Assembly (NCBI GenBank): GCA_944320845.1
Contig: CALUJA010000012.1
Location: 1-64,000, forward strand
Length of the DNA: 64,000 bases
Direction: 5' to 3'
DNA from: an uncultured Phocaeicola sp.
Lineage (GTDB): Bacteria > Bacteroidota > Bacteroidia > Bacteroidales > Bacteroidaceae
Positions within the stretch are counted from its first letter, which is position 1. The number at the start of each line of letters is the position of its first letter. The notes under the pieces are model-generated. The model was not told where the DNA came from and did not search any database. It was given only the letters and a program-made list of their open reading frames with translations. The position numbers were made by a program, and so were the translations under genes. Of the stretch, positions 36,608 through 43,943 are shown one piece after another.

Positions 36608-37629
36608 AAGACAAGTTTCGGAACATATTCTGGTTTTTCGGCATCTTTGCCATCGTGGTGATGCTGCTTACTTTCGATATGGATTATCAGGAGCTGTGGC
36701 AGAATCTCCGCAAGGCGGGAGTCTGGTTTCCGGCGGTCATCCTGCTGTGGATAGTGATTTATTATCTGAATGCATGGGCATGGTTTATCATTATCCGCGA
36801 CGGAAAGCATGCGAAGGTTTCTTTCTGGCGGGTGTATAAGCTGACCGTTTCCGGATTTGCCCTCAATTACGCCACGCCGGTAGGCCTGATGGGCGGCGAG
36901 CCCTACCGCATTATGGAGCTTACTCCCTATGTGGGAGCGAGCAAGGCCACTTCTTCTGTCATACTTTATGCCATGATGCATATCTTCTCCCATTTCTTTT
37001 TCTGGCTTTCTGGCGTTGTGCTCTACATTTGTGTGGAGCCTTTGGATTGGGGGATAGGGATTATGCTTGCGGTGGTGGCGGTCTGCTGTTCGCTGGCCAT
37101 TTATTTTTTTATGAAAGGATACCGCAACGGGATGGCCGTGCGCACACTCCGACTGTTGGGGCATGTGCCTTTTGTGCGGCATTGGGCGCAGCGTTTCTCC
37201 GTAGAGAAACGAGAAAGCCTGGAGCGTGTGGACGCCCAGATAGCGGAACTCCATAAGCAGCGCAAGTCTACATTCTATGCTTCATTAGGCTTGGAATTTG
37301 CCGCCCGCATTGTGGGATGCGTGGAAGTGTTCTTTATCCTGAATATCCTGACAGACCATGTAAGCTTTCTGTCGTGCATCCTGATTATGGCGTTCACTTC
37401 ACTGTTTGCCAATCTGTTTTTCTTCTCGCCCATGCAGTTGGGAGCCCGTGAAGGAGGATTTGCCTTGGCGGTCGGGGGACTGGCCATACCCAGTGCTTTC
37501 GGCATCTATACCGGACTGATTACGCGTGTCCGTGAACTGATTTGGATTGTAATCGGCGTGTTGCTGATGAAGGTAGGCAACGGCGCTGCTAAAATAAAGG
37601 ACAACAATGGAAAAACTGACAGACATTAA
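36604..37629 (+). CDS. Flippase-like membrane protein (LPG synthase TM domain)
   Basis: Polytopic protein of 341 residues of the lysylphosphatidylglycerol-synthase transmembrane/YbhN type. Hydrophobic helices recur through the chain (FFGIFAIVVMLLTF, AVILLWIVIYYLNAWAWF, AVVAVCCSLAIYFF). The family motif is ATPVGLMGGEPYRIMEL near residue 95, and NLFFFSPMQLGAREGGFALA is the C-terminal marker. The catalytic aminoacyl-transfer domain is missing, so it is likely a lipid transporter or flippase. Start and stop overlap both neighbours (4 bp and 23 bp), indicating translational coupling. Confidence 0.82.
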   Translation: MKDKFRNIFWFFGIFAIVVMLLTFDMDYQELWQNLRKAGVWFPAVILLWIVIYYLNAWAWFIIIRDGKHAKVSFWRVYKLTVSGFALNYATPVGLMGGEPYRIMELTPYVGASKATSSVILYAMMHIFSHFFFWLSGVVLYICVEPLDWGIGIMLAVVAVCCSLAIYFFMKGYRNGMAVRTLRLLGHVPFVRHWAQRFSVEKRESLERVDAQIAELHKQRKSTFYASLGLEFAARIVGCVEVFFILNILTDHVSFLSCILIMAFTSLFANLFFFSPMQLGAREGGFALAVGGLAIPSAFGIYTGLITRVRELIWIVIGVLLMKVGNGAAKIKDNNGKTDRH

Positions 37630-38332
37630 AGGCGTAATCTTTGATTACGGAGGAACGATTGATACGAACAGCCGTCATTGGGCGGAGGTGTTGTGGGGGG
37701 CATACGAAGCCTTTCAGGTGCCGGTAAGCAAGCCTGACTTCCGCGAAGCATACGTTTACGGAGAGCGCACGCTTGCCCGCGTCCCTTTGGTGAAGCCTGA
37801 ACATGATTTTCACGATGTGTTGCGTATCAAGACCGGGATTCAGGTCGGCTATCTGGTAGAGCAGGGAAAATTAGACAAGAACGAAGCTGAAACAAAGGCT
37901 TATGCGGTCAAGGTGGCGGATGCCTGCTACCGTTATGTGCTGGATGTGTTACAGCGTACGCGTCCGGTAGTAAAGGCTTTGTCTGAACGCTATAAATTGG
38001 TATTGGTCTCCAACTTCTATGGAAACATTCAGACCATCTTGAAGGATTTCCAGCTCTACGGGTTCTTTTCCGACATTATAGAATCGTCTGTGGTAGGAGT
38101 CCGCAAGCCAGACCCGGCCATTTATCGTTTGGGTGTGGAGGCAATGGGATATCCGGCAGAGAATGTTCTGGTTGTTGGCGATTCGTTTTCAAAAGATGTC
38201 GTGCCGGCAAAGAAGGTTGGCTGCAAGGTGGCATGGCTGAAAGGCGAGGGATGGGGAAATGAAGAGATTGACGAAACCTTGCCCGATGTGGTGATAACCG
38301 ATTTGCCGCAGTTATTGTCTTGTCTGTCTTGA
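37607..38332 (+). CDS. HAD-family phosphatase
   Basis: Haloacid dehalogenase-like hydrolase of 241 residues. Motif I is FDYGGTIDT near residue 12, where the usual second aspartate (DxD) is replaced by glycine-glycine-threonine (DYGGT), a variant seen in phosphatases of this superfamily. Motif II is LVSNFYGN near 128, motif III lysine is in RKPDPAIY near 168 and motif IV is VVGDSFSKD near 190. A helical cap lies between I and II. It overlaps the flippase gene by 23 bp and could dephosphorylate a lipid precursor or polyol phosphate. Confidence 0.85.
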   Translation: MEKLTDIKGVIFDYGGTIDTNSRHWAEVLWGAYEAFQVPVSKPDFREAYVYGERTLARVPLVKPEHDFHDVLRIKTGIQVGYLVEQGKLDKNEAETKAYAVKVADACYRYVLDVLQRTRPVVKALSERYKLVLVSNFYGNIQTILKDFQLYGFFSDIIESSVVGVRKPDPAIYRLGVEAMGYPAENVLVVGDSFSKDVVPAKKVGCKVAWLKGEGWGNEEIDETLPDVVITDLPQLLSCLS

Positions 38333-38335
38333 CCT

Positions 38336-39541
38336 ATGGAACCGAAGAAACAACGCATCGCTTTGGTCGAGAGGCAATATCTTTTCCCGTTTGTCCTGAT
38401 AACCTCGCTGTTTTTTCTGTGGGGATTTGCACATGCCATATTGGATGTGCTGAACAAGCATTTTCAGGAACTGTTGGCCATTACAAAGACACATTCCGCG
38501 CTGATACAGGTCACCATGTATATGGGGTATTTTATCATGGCCGTTCCCGCCGGACTTTTCATCACGCGGTTCGGCTATCGTCGGGGAGTGGTTTTCGGAC
38601 TGCTGCTTTATGGGGTAGGGTCGCTGCTGTTTATACCCGGACAGCACTGGATGTCGTTCGACTTCTTTTTATTTTCCCTTTTCGTCATCGGGTGTGGACT
38701 GGTGTTTTTAGAGACGGCGGCCAATCCTTATGTCACCGAGTTGGGAGCAAAAGAGACGGCGGCTAGTCGGTTAAACTTTGCCCAGTCGTTCAATGGCTTG
38801 GGGTGTATCTTTGCCCCCATCCTTACAGCACTTGTGCTTTTTTCCGATGACAGTCAGGCGGGGTCGGGCAATGTTGCTTTGCCTTATACTATTATGGGAA
38901 TCATTGTCTTGACGGTAGGAGTGATTTTCTCGCGTGTAAGGCTTCCTGAAATCAAACATGCGGTGGAAGTGGACAGTGAGGGAAACCGTATAGGATTGTG
39001 GTCGCACAAGTGGTTCGTTTTCGGACTGATAACCCTTTTTGCCTATGAGGTAAGCGAAATTTCCATCAACAGTTTCTTCATCAATTACGTTACCGAACAA
39101 AACTGGATGAATGTGCGTCAGGCATCTTTGGTATTGTCTTTCGGAGGCTTGAGTCTGTTTATGGTCGGCCGTTTTGTCGGGAGCTGGATTATGCGCCGTG
39201 TGCGTGCCGAGAAGATGCTTTTCTGGTGTGCGGCCGGAACCATTTTGACTACATTGTGCGTTATGTTGGATTTGGGCCGTTTTTCTCTGGCTGCCTTGCT
39301 TTGCGGCTATGCGTTTGAAGCCATCATGTTTCCTACCATCTTTGCGCTTGCCTTGAAAGGTCTGGGCAGTCATACCAAGCGAGCTTCCTCATTCCTGATG
39401 ATGACTCCCGTAGGTGGAGCCGTCGGTCCGCTGCTGATGGGCTATGTGGCTGACTGCTCGACGATGAGCATGGCGTTCGTGGTTCCGTTTGTTGGATATA
39501 TAATCGTATGGCTTTATGCCCGGCATATGATGCGGGCATAA
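38336..39541 (+). CDS. MFS permease, fucose/glucose-galactose (FHS) type
   Basis: Twelve-helix sugar/proton symporter type, 401 residues. FucP-like features are FVLITSLFFLWGFAHAILDVLNKHFQ at the N-terminus, TMYMGYFIMAVPAGLFITRFGYRRGV near 60, and LETAANPYVTELG near 125. Two six-helix halves are separated by a charged loop (SRVRLPEIKHAVEVDSEGN). It starts 3 bp after the HAD gene. Import of a sugar or cyclitol used by the preceding enzymes is a reasonable guess. A large hairpin overlaps its stop codon. Confidence 0.88.
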   Translation: MEPKKQRIALVERQYLFPFVLITSLFFLWGFAHAILDVLNKHFQELLAITKTHSALIQVTMYMGYFIMAVPAGLFITRFGYRRGVVFGLLLYGVGSLLFIPGQHWMSFDFFLFSLFVIGCGLVFLETAANPYVTELGAKETAASRLNFAQSFNGLGCIFAPILTALVLFSDDSQAGSGNVALPYTIMGIIVLTVGVIFSRVRLPEIKHAVEVDSEGNRIGLWSHKWFVFGLITLFAYEVSEISINSFFINYVTEQNWMNVRQASLVLSFGGLSLFMVGRFVGSWIMRRVRAEKMLFWCAAGTILTTLCVMLDLGRFSLAALLCGYAFEAIMFPTIFALALKGLGSHTKRASSFLMMTPVGGAVGPLLMGYVADCSTMSMAFVVPFVGYIIVWLYARHMMRA

Positions 39542-39547
39542 AGCCAT
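39508..39547 (+). terminator. Hairpin ending the rlmN-MFS run
   Basis: The arms 39508-39522 and 39533-39547 are 15-bp perfect complements (ATGGCTTTATGCCCG on the left) with a 10-nt loop. The MFS stop codon (39539-39541) lies inside the right arm. A moderately T-rich region follows rather than a clean U-run. Confidence 0.65.
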
Positions 39548-39570
39548 CATACGATATTATAGTTTCTCAA

Positions 39571-39789
39571 TTATTTCTTTTTCTGCCGGTCTGACAGCTT
39601 GACAGAGCCTTCTTTGCAGTCCCATTGCTCAGATTGCGTGTGATTTCCGTCCGGTAGCTCTTTTTTCTCTCTTATTTTTCCTCGCATTTGACGGATTCTT
39701 TGCAAAGATTATCCGCATTCCATTGTGGTTTGGTACTGCTGCGGATAGTCTGTGGCGTATGCTGTATCGTTGTAGATAGTGAAGTCCAT
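39571..39789 (-). pseudogene. Possible decayed small ORF with one in-frame stop
   Basis: On the minus strand an ATG at 39789, with AAGGA just before it, opens MDFTIYNDTAYATDYPQQYQ... The frame stops at codon 27 (39711-39709) and then continues open to 39571 (ELPDGNHTQSEQW, then a lysine-rich end). The same stretch in another frame contains a similar QWN-type segment, suggesting a degenerate internal duplication. No family recognised; it may be chance. The rest of the 346-bp gap holds only the cas6 promoter region. Confidence 0.2.
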
Positions 39790-39854
39790 TCCTTGTAGTT
39801 TATGCTTATGCTTTTTAACATGTTCCTGCCGAGCCGGTAATGGACGATTTTTAC

Positions 39855-39862
39855 TAATTTTG
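39855..39862 (+). promoter_or_regulatory. Putative -7 element of cas6
   Basis: TAATTTTG fits TAnnTTTG, 25 bp before cas6. No clear TTTG at -33. Confidence 0.5.
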
Positions 39863-39887
39863 GATTAATGAAAAAATAATGTAAGAC

Positions 39888-40670
39888 ATGCGTTTTAGAT
39901 TAATATTGGGTGTAAACAGACATGCATTCGGAAGCAGACTTCCGATAAATTATCAGTATGAACAATCGGCAGCTATTTATAGAATCTTGTCGAGTGCGGA
40001 TGAATCTTATGCGAAATGGCTTCATGATAATGGATTCCAGTTGGAAAGTGGAAAAATCTTTAAGCTGTTCACTTATTCACGCTTTAAAATAGATGAGTAT
40101 CGGGTGCTTCGTGATGAGGAAAGATTGCAGATATTATCGGATACGGTTGAATGGCAGATTAGTTTTTTGCCAGAAAAGAGTACTGAGAAATTTATTCAAG
40201 GTATTTTTAGGGATAAAGTGTTCGAAATAGGAGACACTAAATCCGTGGTGCAATTTATTGTGCGCAGTGTGGAAGTTATGTCTGAGCCGGATTATTCTGA
40301 GAAGATGGTTTTTGCTACGATGTCACCAATCTGTTTGAAGTTTCATCGTCCTGATGGAAGAACAGATTATTTGTCACCGTCGGATGTGCGTGCTCCTTTC
40401 TTGCTGTTCAACGGTTTGTTTGACAAATACAAGCTGTTTTATGGAAAGGATTGTCCGTATGCCATTTCCGAATGCCAACTGAAAGTACTTGATGAACCGA
40501 AATCAGTATTGATAAAGATTAAGGCAGGCATGCCGGAAGAAACAAGAGTTCGAGGGTTTATGTGCAAGTTGGAAATGGAAACTCCTGTAGAATTGATGAG
40601 GTTGATGTATGAAGGCGGTGTGGGTGTGTTGAACTCACAAGGTTTCGGATGTTTGAAGGTTGTGGAATAA
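39888..40670 (+). CDS. cas6: CRISPR endoribonuclease Cas6
   Basis: Cuts pre-crRNA within the repeat, leaving an 8-nt 5' handle. The 260-residue protein has the two-RRM architecture of Cas6, beginning MRFRLILGVNRHAFG and containing the N-terminal INYQYEQSAAIYRILSSAD typical of type I-B Cas6. It ends in the glycine-rich loop GGVGVLNSQGFGCLKVVE that defines the family. A candidate catalytic histidine is in the N-terminal region (LHDNGF) but I cannot fix it from sequence. Unlike the rest of the cas genes, it is separated from the next gene by 280 bp. Confidence 0.93.
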   Translation: MRFRLILGVNRHAFGSRLPINYQYEQSAAIYRILSSADESYAKWLHDNGFQLESGKIFKLFTYSRFKIDEYRVLRDEERLQILSDTVEWQISFLPEKSTEKFIQGIFRDKVFEIGDTKSVVQFIVRSVEVMSEPDYSEKMVFATMSPICLKFHRPDGRTDYLSPSDVRAPFLLFNGLFDKYKLFYGKDCPYAISECQLKVLDEPKSVLIKIKAGMPEETRVRGFMCKLEMETPVELMRLMYEGGVGVLNSQGFGCLKVVE

Positions 40671-40699
40671 AAAACTCCCCAATTATGATAATTGGGGAG
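40669..40699 (-). terminator. Intrinsic terminator on the minus strand in the cas6-cas8 gap
   Basis: The arms 40675-40685 and 40689-40699 form a perfect 11-bp stem (CTCCCCAATTA) with a 3-nt loop. Only the minus strand has a T-run after the stem (TTTTTT, 40674-40669); the plus strand continues with AATGG. It therefore terminates a transcript running towards cas6, yet no protein gene lies upstream of it on that strand. Confidence 0.85.
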
Positions 40700-40726
40700 A
40701 ATGGTGCGATTTAACAAACATATTAA

Positions 40727-40755
40727 ATTTCAATTCCTCTGTGTGCAAATTTAAG
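40727..40755 (-). repeat. Degenerate CRISPR repeat in the cas6-cas8 gap
   Basis: Ungapped alignment with the 29-nt array repeat gives 19 identities. The 5' CTT and the 3' block GGAATTGAAA (10 contiguous bases, containing seven of the eight bases of the presumed crRNA handle) are retained; the middle has diverged. Orientation is opposite to the array. Conservation of the handle with loss of the middle is the pattern of psi-repeats in CreA/CreR RNAs. Confidence 0.8.
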
Positions 40756-40802
40756 AAATCTGAGCCAAAATTTATTAGACATTGTTTTTTATTTGAAAAA
40801 AA

Positions 40803-40841
40803 GCAATTATATTTGGACATATTTAAAAAACATATTAATGG
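40803..40841 (+). promoter_or_regulatory. Putative cas8-operon promoter overlapped by the guide target
   Basis: TATATTTG (40808-40815) is a perfect TAnnTTTG -7 box, predicting a start near 40822. The guide-matching segment is 40821-40838 on the minus strand; a full 36-nt protospacer would run to 40803 and cover the -7 box. The three bases flanking the seed side (minus strand, 40841-40839) read CCA, a PAM known for some type I-B systems but not established here. A convincing -33 box is missing. Confidence 0.6.
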
Positions 40842-40876
40842 GAATGGTGTTGAATAGAAACTGGAGTTTATGCTAA
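40838..40876 (+). other. 12-codon ORF in the cas8 5' leader (creT-like candidate or chance)
   Basis: ATG at 40838 opens MGMVLNRNWSLC and stops at 40876, about 16 nt after the predicted start. Its position directly behind the guide-repressed promoter is that of a CreT toxin element in CreTA pairs. There is no Shine-Dalgarno-like sequence and the ORF is tiny, so it may be meaningless. Confidence 0.2.
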
Positions 40877-40950
40877 AATAAAATATCGTCAAATTTTATA
40901 TGTATGATATTTAATAAATTATTAGTCCTATATGTGTTATTTTTTAGAAT

Positions 40951-42918
40951 ATGAACATCATTAATCATTACACGGGAAATCCGATGGTCAATAACGCTTT
41001 AATGACAATTAAGGCACTGGTCGGGTTAAGTAGTGTGCGGAATATTAGCACGGAAATATTACATGAAATGATAAAAAGAGTCTGTGACGAGCTTCCGTAC
41101 CCTTTGGCGGATTTAAATTTACGTTTTAATAGCTATACAATGCTTTTTGCGAATAACAATCCATTACGCAATCCTTCTTGTAGAAAATTGGGTAAGAAAG
41201 TATATGAAACATTGTTATATAAGATAGTTGATGGTTTTGAATCGGAAGGCGATAAGCAATGTAATATAACAGGATTACGTTATACCAAAACTTTCTCAGA
41301 TTTTATGTTGGAATCTTGGATTAGTTTGGGAGTTCCTGAAAAAGAGGCAAAAAAGAAAGATTTGACTTTAAATAGAAGTTGGTTTCCTTTATTAGGTGGC
41401 CTTGGGTCTGATGCACAGTCACTTCCTATGGCTATGCAAACATATAATGTGCATCCTATCTGTGTCGTATTGTTGCAATTCCTTCCTTTCTCTGCCTATA
41501 TATATAAAAAAGGTATATTACTTATAGATTCTACGGCTTTGGAGTTTTGTGAGGATTTTGTTGAAGAAAAGGTGAAAAATCTTATTGATAAAGTAAAGGA
41601 AGTGGCGGTTACTAATGCTCCGATTGAAAACATGAAAGGAAATTCAAGAGGTAACTATATATTGGAAGCATTAGAAGTGATGGAAAGATGTAAGGCCGAT
41701 TGTGAGTATGCAGATGTAAACTTGTGGAGTTTTTCAAATTCAGGAGCAGGTGCTAGTTGCTCCATAGATAGAGTGCCCAATGAGTTGCTTAAACAGTTGT
41801 CTGTATTACGTAATCGTCATAGAGGAGAATTGGAGCATATTTTGACTGACTTTTTGCTGAGCCCTAGTTTCTTGGAATGTTTGTCCGACAAAAAAGACTG
41901 GAAATATCTTTATCCGGCAAAAAAATATGAAGGAGTTAGTGCTGAGTTCTTTGAGTCGTATTGGAAGGTTATCGGTAGGGAAAAGCAGATGGAAATTGCC
42001 AAATATATTTCAGGGTTGGAGATGAAGTATAAAGACTCGAAAGATGACTCTGTATTGAGTAAAACTGATGCTTACGAAGCAAGCAATGATTATGCATCAT
42101 TATTAAATAGAATATTATGGCGTGCAACAGAAAAAAAGGACTGGTCAATGAGCTGTCAACTGGCTGTTTTGGATAATCCTGAATTGTTGCCAATCTCATA
42201 TCGTTGTTTTCAGATGTATAAACTCGTACACTTTTATTATCAGAAAGGAGTTTCAGCTTCTGAATTTCCTCAAATAGGTGTAAAGGATACGTTGGCATCC
42301 CGCTTTTGCGTGAAAATGATTAATCTGATAAATGATGCGTCTGATTATCAAAAGGAAAGAATCATCAAGCGTATTGAGAATAACGATGTGGATTCTTCCA
42401 TTTTTGATGAATTGCTAATAGAATGTGCTTGGAAAGAGGGAATTCATCGTTTGTATTCGTTGTTGTATACAATTCCGGCGAAGAAGGACTTGTATGGTCT
42501 TTGTGCTTTGCTGAGATTATATTATAAGAATAAGGAGGATTTGTCTTTTTGGAAAGATGAAATAGATTTTTCTGTTATACCGATGATGCCCGATATTAAG
42601 ATATGGTTGGATCATATAAATGAGTTTACTTGTCAATATGTTGATTATAGATTCCAAAGTGTGGCAGATAAAACGAAATGTGCCGCATTGTATGATAAGA
42701 TAAAGCGTTCGATTCCTCGCAGTGAATTACGGTCGCAGATGGTATGGTTTTATTCTATATTGCAACGCCTGAATGATAACGGAAAGGAATGGAGTGAATA
42801 TGACTTGATTTATGACCCCTGGGGCAATTATGCTTTCAGAACTTTTTTGTTTGCTTTCAGATTAAAACTCAATGAGATATCTTCAACTGATTTTATTAAT
42901 AACCTTAAAGAAGAATGA
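40951..42918 (+). CDS. cas8: Type I-B Cascade large subunit Cas8 (Cst1-like)
   Basis: Large subunit recognising PAM and recruiting Cas3. Its N-terminus NIINHYTGNPMVNNALMTIKAL matches the YTGNP start of Cas8a1/Cst1 proteins. CNITG near residue 108 and WFPLLGGLGSDAQSLPMAM near 145 resemble conserved Cst1 positions, but the paired CXXC zinc ribbons of many Cst1 proteins are not complete here. The remaining 400 residues are helical and divergent. Length 655. The next gene overlaps its stop (ATGA). Codon and base composition are much more AT-rich than the core genes. Confidence 0.85.
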   Translation: MNIINHYTGNPMVNNALMTIKALVGLSSVRNISTEILHEMIKRVCDELPYPLADLNLRFNSYTMLFANNNPLRNPSCRKLGKKVYETLLYKIVDGFESEGDKQCNITGLRYTKTFSDFMLESWISLGVPEKEAKKKDLTLNRSWFPLLGGLGSDAQSLPMAMQTYNVHPICVVLLQFLPFSAYIYKKGILLIDSTALEFCEDFVEEKVKNLIDKVKEVAVTNAPIENMKGNSRGNYILEALEVMERCKADCEYADVNLWSFSNSGAGASCSIDRVPNELLKQLSVLRNRHRGELEHILTDFLLSPSFLECLSDKKDWKYLYPAKKYEGVSAEFFESYWKVIGREKQMEIAKYISGLEMKYKDSKDDSVLSKTDAYEASNDYASLLNRILWRATEKKDWSMSCQLAVLDNPELLPISYRCFQMYKLVHFYYQKGVSASEFPQIGVKDTLASRFCVKMINLINDASDYQKERIIKRIENNDVDSSIFDELLIECAWKEGIHRLYSLLYTIPAKKDLYGLCALLRLYYKNKEDLSFWKDEIDFSVIPMMPDIKIWLDHINEFTCQYVDYRFQSVADKTKCAALYDKIKRSIPRSELRSQMVWFYSILQRLNDNGKEWSEYDLIYDPWGNYAFRTFLFAFRLKLNEISSTDFINNLKEE

Positions 42919-43943
42919 TTATGTCAGAACAGATTAAGAACATTACAGGAAATGTATTGTGTGATGCAACAGCTACTTTTTTAAATGGTGCGGGCTTAGC
43001 TGTTGGTGAAGATCAAAATACTGTGATTCCGAAAACTTTTAAGGAAACGGTTAACGGGCGTAAGGAAGAAGTTCCTTACGTATCAGCACAAGCGTGGCGT
43101 CGCTGGCTTAGAAATACAGCCAATGAGGAAAACGAATGGCAACCCAGTGAGTTACATGCTATTGAAACTAATGCAAAAGGATCTACCTCGAAGATTGCGA
43201 CAGAACTAGATCCTATAACATATCCCGAAGATGATTTGTTTGGATATATGAAAAGTGGTGCTAAAGGTGAGGAAAGTATTCAGCGTACTTCACCTTTTAA
43301 GACTTCCATTTTGAGAGGAATTCCCAAGATGCGTGCATTGACCGTGGATAATGCTTTTGTCTTTCCAAAAGAAGGAACTCCCTTGCCGTATTCTACCCGA
43401 TTTTATTCTACACATTTGGAAGGTTTCTTTAATTTGGAATGTTATCGGTTGGGGCGTTTTGTGAATACCCCTTCTCGTATGGAATTGGCTACGGAGTTGG
43501 TCAACAAATATAAAGATGCTCTCATAGAGGAAAGCTCTCAAAAGAATGTAGTGGTTTATACATTGCGGAATGCTGAACAGTTACGGAAAGAGCGTGCCGC
43601 CGGATTGTTGAGAGGTTTGGTACATCTTCGTGGAGGTGCTAAGATGGCTGCATTTGGTGCTGATGTCTCTCCTAAGGTTCTTGTATTTGCAGGTATGTCT
43701 TCTGCTAATCCCTGTTTTAATAATTTGTATATAGGTGATGGCGAACGTCCAAAGTTAAATGTTGATTTGTTAAAAGAATTGGCAGAAGATTATAAGGATA
43801 AGCTTCAAACTCCGATTTGTATTGGTATTAGAAAAGGATACTTGGGGAATGAGGATGAGGTAAAGGCCTTGGTTGGAGATAACTTTATGGTAGATAGTCC
43901 GATAAAAATAGTAGAAATGTTTGTAGACAAATATTTAAAATAA
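42915..43943 (+). CDS. cas7: Cascade backbone subunit Cas7 (Cst2/DevR)
   Basis: Forms the crRNA-binding backbone. DevR/Cst2 signatures are ITGNVLCDATATFLNGAG at the N-terminus, VPYVSAQAWRRWLRN near 50, and a glycine-rich GLLRGLVHLRGGAKMAAFGAD near 230, followed by LVFAGMSSANPCFNNLY. Length 342. An ATG at 42921 is an equally possible start. The stop of cas8 and the start overlap, and the stop overlaps cas5 (TAATG). Confidence 0.93.
   Translation: MIMSEQIKNITGNVLCDATATFLNGAGLAVGEDQNTVIPKTFKETVNGRKEEVPYVSAQAWRRWLRNTANEENEWQPSELHAIETNAKGSTSKIATELDPITYPEDDLFGYMKSGAKGEESIQRTSPFKTSILRGIPKMRALTVDNAFVFPKEGTPLPYSTRFYSTHLEGFFNLECYRLGRFVNTPSRMELATELVNKYKDALIEESSQKNVVVYTLRNAEQLRKERAAGLLRGLVHLRGGAKMAAFGADVSPKVLVFAGMSSANPCFNNLYIGDGERPKLNVDLLKELAEDYKDKLQTPICIGIRKGYLGNEDEVKALVGDNFMVDSPIKIVEMFVDKYLK

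Larger units (their letters stand above)
40669..40755 (-). ncRNA. crRNA-like small RNA (degenerate repeat + guide + terminator), CreR/CreA type
   Basis: Read on the minus strand: a degenerate CRISPR repeat (40755-40727), a guide-like stretch beginning TTAATATGTTTGTTAAAT at 40726, and an intrinsic terminator hairpin (40699-40675) with a U-run. The first 18 nt after the repeat match the minus strand of 40838-40821 at 17 of 18 positions. The only mismatch is position 12, one of the every-sixth positions that Cascade does not read. The matched site overlaps the expected cas8 transcription start, next to a -7 box. Partial matching predicts binding and repression rather than Cas3 cleavage. CreR and CreA guides of this design are known in other type I-B and related systems. 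Its own promoter is uncertain: AAATTTTG (40773-40766) or TAAATTTG (40753-40746) on the minus strand. Confidence 0.72.

Noticed and set aside
39855..39890. Second guide target at the cas6 promoter
   Set aside because: Only about five bases match the guide seed next to the -7 box, as expected by chance in AT-rich DNA.
40660..40857. 65-residue plus-strand ORF in the cas6-cas8 gap
   Set aside because: It spans the hairpin and degenerate repeat, starts within cas6 and has no plausible ribosome site; the RNA features explain the DNA better.
40683..40892. 69-residue minus-strand ORF in the cas6-cas8 gap
   Set aside because: It runs through the degenerate repeat into the terminator stem and has no family features.
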